The translations under genes were made by a program, and so were the position numbers. The notes beneath the pieces are model-generated. The model did not search any database. It saw only the letters and a program-made list of their open reading frames with translations, and was not told the DNA's origin. This document shows positions 15,985 through 24,238 of a stretch of DNA of 27,821 bases, in pieces. The stretch comes from Firmicutes bacterium CAG:345. GTDB lineage: Bacteria; Bacillota_I; Bacilli_A; RFN20; CAG-288. The stretch spans positions 1 to 27,821 of the forward strand of contig FR893354.1 of NCBI GenBank assembly GCA_000433315.1, read 5' to 3'. Within the stretch, counting starts at the first letter, position 1; the number at the start of each line of letters is the position of its first letter.

Positions 15985-17580
15985 ATGAAAAAATTAAAAA
16001 TTATTCCTATATTATTTGCAACAGCTTTCTTGGCAGGATGCAATAATATAAATTCGAGTTCTTCTTCTATTTCTTCTCCTTCTTTTAATAGTTCTTCAGC
16101 AACAAGCGGTACTACTGCTTCTTCTAATGCTACATCAAACTCAACAACTGATTCTGCAACAAGTACATCATCTTCATCTTCGCCTAGTTCAATTTCTTCA
16201 TCTTCTACATCTTCATCAACTCCTACAATTGAAGAAGGTGTTTCAAAATACTCACATTTCCAATCGATTTCAAATAAAAGCCGTCAAGCAGGTTTTTTAC
16301 CTTCTTTAGGCAATCCTAACATTTTGGTTATTCCTGTTGATTTTTCAGATTATACATTTGTTGAAGCGGGAGCAAAGAGCAATGAAGCTGCTCGCGAAAG
16401 AATCGAAGATGCTTATTTTGGTGAAAGAAATGATGATGAATTGCACGAAAGCTTAAGAAGCTATTATAAAAAGAGTTCCTATGGTCAACTTGATATTACT
16501 GGTGTTGTTACTCCTGTAATACGTGCACCACGTACATATGCTTATTATAAATCTATTACCAATTCTAGTACTCAAACAGATTTGATTGATGGAATTATCC
16601 GTTTAGCTTTAAAAACCTTAGATAGCACTTATGATTATCACGATTTTGATACTAATGGTGATAATATCATCGATGCAATTTGGCTTGTATATTCAGGACC
16701 GATTGATAATGGCGGTAATAGTATGTTCTGGGCATTTACATATTGGTCTTATATGGAAGATCAATTCGATGGAGTTGACGTAAGTCCATATGCTTGGGCA
16801 GCTTATAAATTCTTTGATGAAGGTGGCTATACTGATCACCCAGATGCTCATACAACAATTCATGAAACAGGTCATTTGATGGGTCTTGATGATTATTATG
16901 ATTATGATGGTTATCGCACTCCTGCTGGTGGATTAGATATGATGGATAATAATATCGGCGACCATATGGCATTCAATAAATATAATCTTGGTTGGGTTAA
17001 ACCTGAAACCATTACTGAAAGTGGAACATATACATTAAAACCACTTACAAGCTCCACTGATTGTTTTATAATCGCTCCAAAAAGTTATAATGATTCTGAA
17101 TTTTGGGAATATTACATTGTAGAATACTATAGACCAGATGGTTTGAATAAACTAGATGCTACAACAAAATATTCTAATTTAAAAATGTTTACTGTCAATG
17201 GATTAAGAGTATATCATGTCAATCAAAAGATGGGATATCTTGTCTATAATCAAAGAAAGAATTCCTATGTTTGGAATAATTCATATATAAGTGATCTTGA
17301 TTCAGCTGATTTTGAATCAGAAGATAAATATCCATATATCATCAATAGTAATACTTCATCTTATTCTTACAATACTAAAAAAGATACAACCTTAGTCAGC
17401 TTGATTTCTGCAGCTGGTCGAACTAACACTCAAGATGGTAAAAATTCTGATATATTTACTGAAGGAACCTCTTACGATAGCAAGAATTTAACTTGGGAAG
17501 ATGGAGAAAGCATGAATTTTTCTTTCTCAGTTACTTCAGTTACTGATGATAGTTTGACATTTACATTTACTAAAAAATAA
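15985..17580 (+). CDS. M6-type metalloprotease lipoprotein with Ser/Thr linker (second copy)
   Basis: A 531-aa paralog of the preceding gene. I start it at ATG 15985, which has GAGAGG (15975-15980) 4 nt before it; an in-frame TTG at 15973 would give four extra residues but has no such support. The lipobox LAGC puts the lipid on Cys19. Residues about 22-81 are almost only Ser and Thr, an unfolded wall-spanning or glycosylated stalk that the first copy lacks. The protease domain repeats the landmarks: NPNILVIPVDFSDYTF, HETGH at 293-297, then LMGLDDYYDYD and DMMDNN. It lies 8 nt after the first copy and ends at a strong terminator, so both are one transcript. Confidence 0.87.
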   Translation: MKKLKIIPILFATAFLAGCNNINSSSSSISSPSFNSSSATSGTTASSNATSNSTTDSATSTSSSSSPSSISSSSTSSSTPTIEEGVSKYSHFQSISNKSRQAGFLPSLGNPNILVIPVDFSDYTFVEAGAKSNEAARERIEDAYFGERNDDELHESLRSYYKKSSYGQLDITGVVTPVIRAPRTYAYYKSITNSSTQTDLIDGIIRLALKTLDSTYDYHDFDTNGDNIIDAIWLVYSGPIDNGGNSMFWAFTYWSYMEDQFDGVDVSPYAWAAYKFFDEGGYTDHPDAHTTIHETGHLMGLDDYYDYDGYRTPAGGLDMMDNNIGDHMAFNKYNLGWVKPETITESGTYTLKPLTSSTDCFIIAPKSYNDSEFWEYYIVEYYRPDGLNKLDATTKYSNLKMFTVNGLRVYHVNQKMGYLVYNQRKNSYVWNNSYISDLDSADFESEDKYPYIINSNTSSYSYNTKKDTTLVSLISAAGRTNTQDGKNSDIFTEGTSYDSKNLTWEDGESMNFSFSVTSVTDDSLTFTFTKK

Positions 17581-17588
17581 TTATTTAT

Positions 17589-17644
17589 AGGAAAATCTTA
17601 ATAAATTTAAAGATAGGTTTATTAAGGTTTTCCTATTTTTTTTA
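17589..17644 (+). terminator. Terminator of the metalloprotease pair
   Basis: A long stem pairs AGGAAAATCTTAATAAA (17589-17605) with TTTATTAAGGTTTTCCT (17618-17634), with G-T pairs only near the middle, and is followed by a T-rich run to 17644. It lies within 10 bp of the stop. Confidence 0.9.
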
Positions 17645-17653
17645 TGTTGAAAA

Positions 17654-17662
17654 TGATATAAT
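17654..17662 (+). promoter_or_regulatory. Extended -10 promoter of the GH13 gene
   Basis: TGATATAAT is a TGnTATAAT extended -10. No good -35 is present because the upstream sequence is the T-run of the previous terminator. The ATG at 17673 lies 10 nt after the -10, leaving a leader of only about four bases. Confidence 0.55.
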
Positions 17663-17672
17663 TTAAGACAAT

Positions 17673-19358
17673 ATGGAAAAGTCAGCTATTATATTTGAAA
17701 AAAATCGTGATTATATATATCATCTCCAGGATGATATATATGAAGTTAAAATACTAACAAAAAGAGATGATATTGAGTCTGTGGAATTTTTATATAATGA
17801 TAAATATTTTAATAAAGATGGACATCTTTTAGTGCCTTCTACTTCTTTGATATTATTAAAAAAATATATTACCAATTATCATGATGTATTCATGGGAAGA
17901 TTTTGTTTCACTGGAGTAGCAATGAGTTTTTATTTTCGTTTAAAAGATAAAAAGGGACAAGTAATAAACTATGGTGCTTATCACTTTTTCAATGATATTT
18001 TCAACGTGAATAATATGTTTGATGCTGTTCCTTATCTATTAAAAGCAGATACATTTAAATTTCCTAAATGGTCAGTTGGTGGAAAAATATATCAAATTTT
18101 TGTTGAAAGATTTGCCCCTACTAATGAGTTTTCTAAAAATTGGTTTGAACCTACAAATTATTTTTCTAAGCTTAATGGAACTTTAAAAGGGATAACTAAA
18201 AATCTTGGGTATATAAAAAATCTAGGAATGAATGCTATTTATATGACACCGATATTTAAATCTCCAACTAATCATAAATATGATGTAGAAGATTACTATA
18301 CTATCGATTCTAATTTTGGGAATAGAGATGATCTTTTACTTTTGGTAGAAAAAGCCCATGAACTTGATTTAAAAGTTATAATTGATTTAGTCTTTAATCA
18401 TACTTCTACTAATTTTTTTGCTTTTCAGGATCTTTTATTGAATCAGGAAAAATCTCAATATAAAGATTGGTACATAGTTTCAGAATATCCTGTGAAAATT
18501 GAAGAAAATCCAAAGTACAAATGTTTTTCACGAGTTAAAGAAATGCCTAAATTAAATACTGCGAATGAAGAAGTACAGAATTATTTAATTGATGTAGCTT
18601 TAAATTATATTCAATATTTTAAAATTGATGGCATAAGAATGGATGTTGCCGATGAAATTGATTTGACCTTTTTAAGAAGACTTAGAAAAAAAGTAAAATC
18701 CTATAATGAAAATATAATGATTTATGGTGAAATATGGTTTGATTCTGCTTCTTATCTTCAGGGTGATATTTTTGATTCTGTGATGAATTATCAGTTTTAT
18801 TCAAATGTGTTTTCTTTGATAAATCATGAAATAACCGCTGATGAATTCGGCGACAATATTGATATTATGTATTCTCGTGTTCATCTTGATGTTCAAAATG
18901 AATTGTTGAATTTAATTTCATCTCATGATACAGAAAGAGCCTGTTCCAGATTGAATTATAGATATGACTTATTGAAAATTGCTTTTTCCTTAATGTATTT
19001 GATGAAGGGATCCTTGATGATTTATTACGGAGAAGAAAAATGTCTTGGTGGTTGTGGAAGTGAAGACAATAGAAGAGGAATGATTTTTAAAGAAAATGAT
19101 GTTATCACACCACTAGTAAGAAATTTATCTGAAATTAAAGAGATTGCTTCTTTTAAAAGAGGTGATTATCATAGAATATTGCTTGAAAATAAAAATATAT
19201 TGATGTTCGATAGATATGTAACTGATGAAAAGTATCGTGTTGTATTAAATATGGGAAATGATAATTTTGAGTTAGAAAACGAAGTATTTGACATTATTGA
19301 TAAAACTAAAGTAAAGACTTTAAAACCGAATATGATAATTGCTTTTGAATTAAAATAA
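17673..19358 (+). CDS. GH13 neopullulanase/cyclomaltodextrinase-type maltodextrin hydrolase
   Basis: A 561-aa cytosolic enzyme without a signal peptide. Residues 1-125 form a CBM34-like N-domain typical of GH13 subfamily 20 dimers (compare AIIFEKNRDYIYHLQDD). The barrel motifs follow: IDLVFNH 237-243, GIRMDVADE 320-328 with nucleophile Asp324, YGEIW 351-355 with acid/base Glu353, and SSHDTE 416-421 with Asp419. It cuts alpha-1,4 (and probably alpha-1,6) links in maltodextrins or cyclodextrins brought into the cell, fitting the MsmX-type importer ATPase at the window end. No ribosome binding site precedes the ATG, but homology from the first residues supports this start. Slightly shorter than the usual 580-590 aa. 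Confidence 0.9.
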   Translation: MEKSAIIFEKNRDYIYHLQDDIYEVKILTKRDDIESVEFLYNDKYFNKDGHLLVPSTSLILLKKYITNYHDVFMGRFCFTGVAMSFYFRLKDKKGQVINYGAYHFFNDIFNVNNMFDAVPYLLKADTFKFPKWSVGGKIYQIFVERFAPTNEFSKNWFEPTNYFSKLNGTLKGITKNLGYIKNLGMNAIYMTPIFKSPTNHKYDVEDYYTIDSNFGNRDDLLLLVEKAHELDLKVIIDLVFNHTSTNFFAFQDLLLNQEKSQYKDWYIVSEYPVKIEENPKYKCFSRVKEMPKLNTANEEVQNYLIDVALNYIQYFKIDGIRMDVADEIDLTFLRRLRKKVKSYNENIMIYGEIWFDSASYLQGDIFDSVMNYQFYSNVFSLINHEITADEFGDNIDIMYSRVHLDVQNELLNLISSHDTERACSRLNYRYDLLKIAFSLMYLMKGSLMIYYGEEKCLGGCGSEDNRRGMIFKENDVITPLVRNLSEIKEIASFKRGDYHRILLENKNILMFDRYVTDEKYRVVLNMGNDNFELENEVFDIIDKTKVKTLKPNMIIAFELK

Positions 19359-19434
19359 AAGCAAAAGCTTTATAATTAGGTTTTTAGTAGAATTTAAAGA
19401 AAAATTTTGTTAAAATTAAACATTGGAGGTAATT

Positions 19435-19599
19435 ATGGATCCTTGGCGTGATAAACCTTTGGAAAAAAGACCAAAGAATGAAAGAAAATTTTCTTTGAAA
19501 GATCCGGTCGATAGAAGAATTTTTTTGCTTATCGGAAGTTTTGCCTTGGGATTATTAATTATTATAATTGTACTCCTCTGTGTATTTTTTATTAGATAG
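19435..19599 (+). CDS. Small single-pass membrane protein, unknown function
   Basis: A 54-aa protein. A strong GGAGGT lies 5 nt before the ATG. The first 29 residues are highly charged (MDPWRDKPLEKRPKNERKFS...), followed by one transmembrane helix at about 30-52 rich in Leu and Ile and a short FFIR end. The positive N-terminus should stay in the cytosol. I do not recognise a family. The stop overlaps the ribosome binding region of nrnA, 9 nt before that start, so it is probably translated in the same operon as nrnA and ykpA. The good ribosome binding site and operon position make it a real gene. Confidence 0.75.
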   Translation: MDPWRDKPLEKRPKNERKFSLKDPVDRRIFLLIGSFALGLLIIIIVLLCVFFIR

Positions 19600-19608
19600 G
19601 AGAAAGAT

Positions 19609-20625
19609 ATGTCAACAATGCCTTTTAACCCCAAAGAAGCCAATAAATTGTTTAAAGATTTATTAAAAGAGATTAAGGAAAATCAAGTTATTGTCATTTA
19701 TCGTCATACTCTTCCAGATTTTGATGCCTTGGGCACTCAAATGGGTTTAGTATATTGGATTAAGGATAATTTTCCTGAAAAAGAAGTTCATTATGTTGGG
19801 GAAGGACATGATAAATTCATTCCTTCATTATTTCCTCAACCTGAAGTATTAGAAAACAAATGGTATCAGGACCATGCTAAAAAGTTTTTGGCAATTGTTG
19901 TTGATACTGGCTCTTTAGAAAGAATTTCTGAAAATAATATTCAATTTGCTTCCAAAATTATTAAAATAGACCATCATCCTAATGTTGAACCTTATGGCAA
20001 TATGAATATTGTTTATGATATGTTAGGATCTTGTGCTGAATTAGTTGCTTTATTCTGTGAAGTTTTTGCTAATAAATATATTGTTTCTAAACAGGCTGCA
20101 GAATATTTCTATATTGGTATTGTTGGAGATACAGGACGTTTTCAATATCACGATACCCGCGGTATGACTTTGCGTTTAGCCGCTGATTTGCTTGATACAG
20201 GAATTGATATCGATAGCATTTATTCTAGAATGTATTTAAGCACATTTAATTCGTTAGAATTTTTAAAATTTGTCTTAAATACATATAAAAGAACTGAAAG
20301 TGGAATTTGCTATTATGTTGTCAGCGCTCAAAATCAAAAAGATTTGGGAATATCGATGAATGAAGGAAAATTACATATCAATACTTTCCGAAACGTTCAG
20401 GGTGTTGAAATTTGCATTTCAGTAACTGAAGATGAAGCAAAGGGAAACTGGAGAGTATCTTTAAGATCCACAAGAGTAAAAATCGGTGGTGTTGCAAGTC
20501 AATTTGAAGGTGGCGGACACGATTTTGCTTCTGGTTGCAAATTAGCAACTTTAGATGATTTACCAAAGCTTATCAATGCTTTGGAGAAAGCGATAGAAGA
20601 ACAAAAAAATGTTGGAACTAAATAA
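19609..20625 (+). CDS. nrnA: DHH/DHHA1 phosphoesterase, NrnA-type nanoRNase
   Basis: A 338-aa cytosolic enzyme of normal NrnA length. DFDALG has metal ligands Asp37 and Asp39, VVDTGS near 97-102 and DHH at 121-123 form the catalytic site, and GDTGRFQY has Asp174. The DHHA1 domain closes with FEGGGHDFASGC and GGGH at 301-304, which binds the substrate. NrnA degrades 2-5 nt RNAs left by RNA decay and can remove phosphate from pAp. GGAG precedes the ATG. The end overlaps the next gene by 17 nt. Confidence 0.92.
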   Translation: MSTMPFNPKEANKLFKDLLKEIKENQVIVIYRHTLPDFDALGTQMGLVYWIKDNFPEKEVHYVGEGHDKFIPSLFPQPEVLENKWYQDHAKKFLAIVVDTGSLERISENNIQFASKIIKIDHHPNVEPYGNMNIVYDMLGSCAELVALFCEVFANKYIVSKQAAEYFYIGIVGDTGRFQYHDTRGMTLRLAADLLDTGIDIDSIYSRMYLSTFNSLEFLKFVLNTYKRTESGICYYVVSAQNQKDLGISMNEGKLHINTFRNVQGVEICISVTEDEAKGNWRVSLRSTRVKIGGVASQFEGGGHDFASGCKLATLDDLPKLINALEKAIEEQKNVGTK

Positions 20626-22180
20626 TATATCAATGCAATTTGGGGGTAGAACCCTTTTTAAAGATGTCAATATTACTTTTAATAAAAATGAATGCTACGG
20701 ATTGATTGGCGCCAATGGTGCTGGTAAAAGTACATTGCTTAGAATTATTTCAGGCGATTTAGAACCTACTACTGGTTCAATTAGTTTGACTGGAGGTGAA
20801 AGACTTTCGGTCTTAAAACAAAATCACAATGCTTATAATGATAAAACAGTTTTAGAAACTGTTCTTATGGGCTATCCTGAATTAATAGAAATAAGAAATG
20901 AAAAAGATGCTATTTATGCTAAACCAGATTTTTCTGAAGAAGATGGTATAAAAGCCGGAGAATTAGAAGAAAAATTTGCTGCTATGGATGGTTGGAATGC
21001 TGAAAGCAATGCTAAAATTCTTTTGACTTCTTTAGGAGTTGAAGAAAGTCTTCATGATTTAGTAATGGCCGATGTCGATGCTAAAATTAAAGTTAAAGTC
21101 TTATTGGCTCAAGCTTTATTTGGCAATCCTGATATTTTAGTACTTGATGAACCTACTAATAATCTTGATGCTAAAGCTGCTATGTGGCTTGAAGATTTCT
21201 TAGCTGAATTTGAAAATACAATTATTGTAGTCAGCCATGACCGTTATTTTCTCAATAAAGTTTGCACAAGAATTCTTGATGTTGACTTTGGAAAAATAAC
21301 TTCTTATGTCGGTAACTATGATTTCTTTTCTCAATCTTCTAAACTCATTCAAAAACAAATGAAAGATAGCAATATGAAGAAAGAACAACGAATAAAAGAA
21401 TTGGAAGATTTCATTCGTCGTTTTGGTGCTAATGCTTCTAAATCAAAACAAGCTACTTCGCGTAAAAAATTGTTAGAAAAAATTACTTTAGATGATATTA
21501 TTCCTTCATCGAGAAGATCTCCATTTATTGATTTCCGTTTTGAAAGAGATTTAGGAAATGATGTTCTTGAGGTTCATGATTTAACGGTTAATGGATTATT
21601 TAAAAATTTAAATTTCATTATGAGAAGAGGCGATAAAATTGCTTTTATTGCTAATAACTCAAATGTAACCACAGCTTTATTTGATGTACTTGCAGGAAAA
21701 AGAACTCCTGATTCCGGTTCATTTAAATATGGAATAACTATTACACCTATGTATTTTCCAGCGGATTTAAAGGAATATGAAGGTTTGGATATGAGTTTAG
21801 TTGATTATTTAAGACCTTTTTCATCTGATCCTTTGGAATCATATATCAGGGGATTTTTAGGAAGAATGCTTTTCACTGGAGAAGAAAGCTTAAAACCTGT
21901 TAAAGTTCTTTCTGGTGGTGAAAAGGTTCGCTTAAAATTGACTGAAATGATGATGAAGCCAGGCAATTTAGCAATATTTGATGATCCAACTAATCATCTT
22001 GATCTTGAATCTATCGATTCATTAAATACAGCTCTTACCAGTTATCGTGGTGTAATTCTTTTTACTTCACATGACCATCAATTATTACAATCTGTTGCTA
22101 ATCGTATTATTTATATTAAGAGTGAAGATGAAGTTATTGATAAGATGACAACTTATAATGACTTCTTTGGACTTGACTAA
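20609..22180 (+). CDS. ykpA: ABC-F ATPase, YkpA/YbiT type
   Basis: A 523-aa protein with two ABC domains and no membrane segment, so a ribosome-associated ABC-F factor and not a transporter. The linker KSKQATSRKKLLEKITLDDI (278-297) matches YkpA as I remember it. NBD1 has Walker A GANGAGKST at 34-42 and Walker B LDEPTNNLD (Glu181). NBD2 has an intact signature LSGGE at 434-438. Two elements are degenerate: the NBD1 signature position reads VDAKI (156-160), and NBD2 Walker A reads ANNSNVTTA (348-356) without GKS/T. NBD2 Walker B has Asp459 instead of Glu. The start lies 17 nt inside nrnA; MLELNNISMQFGG is the family's usual beginning. Confidence 0.9.
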   Translation: MLELNNISMQFGGRTLFKDVNITFNKNECYGLIGANGAGKSTLLRIISGDLEPTTGSISLTGGERLSVLKQNHNAYNDKTVLETVLMGYPELIEIRNEKDAIYAKPDFSEEDGIKAGELEEKFAAMDGWNAESNAKILLTSLGVEESLHDLVMADVDAKIKVKVLLAQALFGNPDILVLDEPTNNLDAKAAMWLEDFLAEFENTIIVVSHDRYFLNKVCTRILDVDFGKITSYVGNYDFFSQSSKLIQKQMKDSNMKKEQRIKELEDFIRRFGANASKSKQATSRKKLLEKITLDDIIPSSRRSPFIDFRFERDLGNDVLEVHDLTVNGLFKNLNFIMRRGDKIAFIANNSNVTTALFDVLAGKRTPDSGSFKYGITITPMYFPADLKEYEGLDMSLVDYLRPFSSDPLESYIRGFLGRMLFTGEESLKPVKVLSGGEKVRLKLTEMMMKPGNLAIFDDPTNHLDLESIDSLNTALTSYRGVILFTSHDHQLLQSVANRIIYIKSEDEVIDKMTTYNDFFGLD

Positions 22181-22593
22181 TTGATTTTACTATTTAAAAG
22201 ATTGAAAACCTCATCTTTATCGATGAGGTTTTTTTGTTTCTCATCAACGACATTTCCTTCTTTTATAAATACTAAAAGAGGAGTGTGATCGATAGGATAA
22301 TAAAAAATACTTGAATCAATTGAAGTGTATTCGTTTAATTCAATTTCATAGATAAGCTTATTTTTTTCTTTAATATAATCATTTAAAATTGATTTTACTT
22401 TAAGGCAATTTAAACATGTTGATAAAGAGATAAGAATTATAAAATCTTTTTTTTCGTTAATATTTTTTTCAAAATAATCATGATTTATTTTTAAAACTTC
22501 TTGTCTATTATCAGCTGTTTCTATGTTAAGTTTATTATTTGAACATCCAGTTAAAAATAAAATAATTGGTAAAATAAGTAACTTTTTTTTCAT
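22177..22593 (-). CDS. Thioredoxin-fold lipoprotein
   Basis: A 138-aa membrane-anchored protein. The signal MKKKLLILPIILFLTGC ends in the lipobox with lipidated Cys17. The mature part has a thioredoxin layout: CLNC at 60-63 after a hydrophobic strand (FIILISLST) and the cis-proline loop HTPLLVFIKEGNVV. It probably reduces or exchanges disulfides outside the membrane, or acts in bacteriocin or periplasm-like redox work; the partner is unknown. The ATG lies 7 nt after a TATAAT and has no Shine-Dalgarno, suggesting a leaderless mRNA. The last codons overlap ykpA by 4 nt, and residues near the C-terminus are encoded by the hairpin that terminates ykpA. Confidence 0.75.
   Translation of the reverse strand: MKKKLLILPIILFLTGCSNNKLNIETADNRQEVLKINHDYFEKNINEKKDFIILISLSTCLNCLKVKSILNDYIKEKNKLIYEIELNEYTSIDSSIFYYPIDHTPLLVFIKEGNVVDEKQKNLIDKDEVFNLLNSKIN
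22205..22235 (+). terminator. Terminator of the nrnA-ykpA unit, inside the convergent coding sequence
   Basis: AAAACCTCATC (22205-22215) pairs perfectly with GATGAGGTTTT (22222-22232) around a 6-nt loop, with T to 22235. It lies 25 bp after the ykpA stop but wholly within the antisense lipoprotein gene. On the minus strand the stem would be followed by a shorter T-run, so partial bidirectional action is possible. Confidence 0.85.
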
Positions 22594-22600
22594 TGCTATT

Positions 22601-22628
22601 ATTATAAATAAAACTATAAAAAAAGCAA
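22601..22628 (-). promoter_or_regulatory. Promoter of the thioredoxin-fold lipoprotein
   Basis: On the minus strand TTGCTT (22623-22628) and TATAAT (22601-22606) are 16 bp apart. The start codon (22591-22593) lies 7 nt after the -10, where transcription should begin. Confidence 0.5.
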
Positions 22629-22660
22629 CCGAATTTATATTACAGTAAATAGATAAAATA

Positions 22661-22906
22661 TTATATGCAGTTTATTCCTTCCCAAGATTTGATTCGACCC
22701 TCATTAACTAAAATATGACAAATACCTTTCTTTTCTTTGACAGTAATTAATCCTCTGATATTAAAAAGTATTGTACTATTAAGATTAGCTTTGGTTGCTA
22801 TTTCCAAAACATTTTTTAATCTTTGATAACTATCATCTAAAGATAAGTCGACATAATACTGGTGTAAATCCACTATATCGTCATGTTTATGCAAGTTATA
22901 ATGATA
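22661..22906 (-). pseudogene. Smr-like domain fragment lacking a start
   Basis: The frame is open from a TAG at 22907-22909 to TAA at 22661, but holds no ATG and no ribosome binding site; only an unsupported TTG at 22892-22894 could start it. The product contains VDLHQYYVDLSLDDSYQRL, then STILFNIRG, KKGICHILVNEGRIKSW and EGI. This spacing of DLH, an A/L-rich helix, a hydrophobic strand ending in G and a final WEG recalls small Smr (MutS2 C-terminal) domains, but the match is weak. It ends where RHS sequence begins on the other strand, so I read it as the 3' remnant of a gene broken by rearrangement. Confidence 0.4.
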
Positions 22907-23979
22907 CTATAAGTTTGAATAAAGGTAATCCTTCAAAATTAGCATATGATTTATTATTAAGAAATATTGGTACAATTACATTAAGATTTAAATTTGATGA
23001 ATTGAATGATGCTGATTCTAAAAGAGTAATCTTATATTCTGGTGATGAAAAAAGCCAAAAATTTAAAATATATTTAGATTCAAAGAATAATCTATATTTA
23101 GAAGAAAGCAATAGCGTTCCATATAAAATTGCTACTATTTCACCAGAAGTATGGCATTTCTTATCATTAAGATATAGTGGTTCTAATGTTATAGTAAATA
23201 TTGATAAAATAGCATATAGCTTATCATTAACGAATATTAATTTAAATAATATTTATACATATATTGGCTGCTCTATTAATTCATCTTTAAAACCGATAGA
23301 ACATTTAAATGGCTGTATTGAAATGCTTGCATTTAAAGACAGTTTTGCAACCGATGATGAGATTAAAAATATCAGAGATAATGGAGAATCATTTTCTGTT
23401 AGAACTTATTACGATGAAATTGGCAGAACATCAATTAAGAAAATTCATTCTAAAGATAATACGCTAAGTAAGAAAATTACTTATGCAAAGAAAAATGGAT
23501 TGACTTCAACAAAGATTTCATCAGAAGAATCTTATTCAGAGGAAATAATTAGATATGAATATGATGAGGTTGGAAATATCCAAAATATAGAAATAGAAGA
23601 TAGCAAAGGGAATATTGATAATAGAGACTATATTTATGATGGATTATCCAGATTAAAAACTTCAAATATTAATGGAAAAATTAATACTTATGAATATGAT
23701 TCAAATAACAATATAAAAAAGAAAAATAGCATTGAATTATTATTAGGATATTCTGAAAACAAAATATATAATTTTGATTTTACAAATTATAATCCATATG
23801 ATAAAGCTAATCATGAAAAATTTTATAGATGCAAATTTTATGGCGATTCATATTATTTAGGAAACAATGAACTTTACGTTAAAATGTATCAAAAAATATG
23901 TAGAAAAATTAGAAAAAATTCTACTAAAATTAATGGTAAATATTATGGTTTCTATTGGTTGTATGGTAAATTAAAATAG
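22879..23979 (+). pseudogene. RHS/YD-repeat protein fragment with LamG-like domain, 5'-truncated
   Basis: About 366 codons open from the junction with the Smr-like fragment. There is no ATG in frame near the beginning; an upstream TTG at 22795 would add about 28 residues that are merely antisense to the Smr-like frame. The first 170 residues resemble a LamG/concanavalin-type jelly roll (TITLRFKF, WHFLSLRYSGSNVIVNID, HLNGCIEMLAF). YD repeats follow: YYDEIGRTS, YEYDEVGNI, YIYDGLSRL, YEYDSNNNI. The RHS core that should follow is missing; the end runs into lysine-rich sequence (KICRKIRKNSTK). Intact RHS proteins are much longer secreted proteins, so this is a remnant. Confidence 0.65.
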
Positions 23980-23986
23980 TTGAAAT

Positions 23987-24030
23987 AAGAGGCTGTTAAG
24001 GAACTAAATATTTCTTGTTGCTTCTTTTTT
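23987..24030 (+). terminator. Probable terminator after the RHS fragment
   Basis: AAGAGGC (23987-23993) pairs with GCTTCTT (24020-24026, one G-T), with a broken inner AAG/CTT pairing, then TTTT to 24030. The remaining gap to murC (24031-24184) is AT-rich with nothing else I can support. Confidence 0.45.
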
Positions 24031-24184
24031 GTAATTACTAACTTAAAATGTATTTATAACTTTTTTTTAATAATTCAAATATTGATTTCTATTTTTAAAT
24101 TTTTTTGCTTTATATATAAATAAACTTTGTAAGATTTGTTCATTTAAAGTTTTATAATTTCTTGAATTTTAACCAATTAATTTT

Positions 24185-24213
24185 TTGATAACAATCATTA
24201 TAAAAAATAATAT
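24185..24213 (+). promoter_or_regulatory. Promoter of murC
   Basis: TTGATA (24185-24190) and TAATAT (24208-24213) are 17 bp apart. The TTG of this -35 could be mistaken for a start codon of murC. Confidence 0.55.
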
Positions 24214-24238
24214 TCATACAATTAATAAGGTGGATATT

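Noticed and set aside
16127..16309. Leu/His-rich frame inside the second metalloprotease gene
   Set aside because: It is the frame-shifted reading of the Ser/Thr linker codons; no ribosome binding site and biased composition.
22795..22878. 5' extension of the RHS frame from a TTG
   Set aside because: No ribosome binding site, and the codons are only the antisense of the Smr-like frame.
24185..24238. TTG start of murC 18 codons upstream of ATG 24239
   Set aside because: This TTG is part of the -35 box TTGATA. The ATG at 24239 has AAGGTGG and aligns with the MurC N-terminus.
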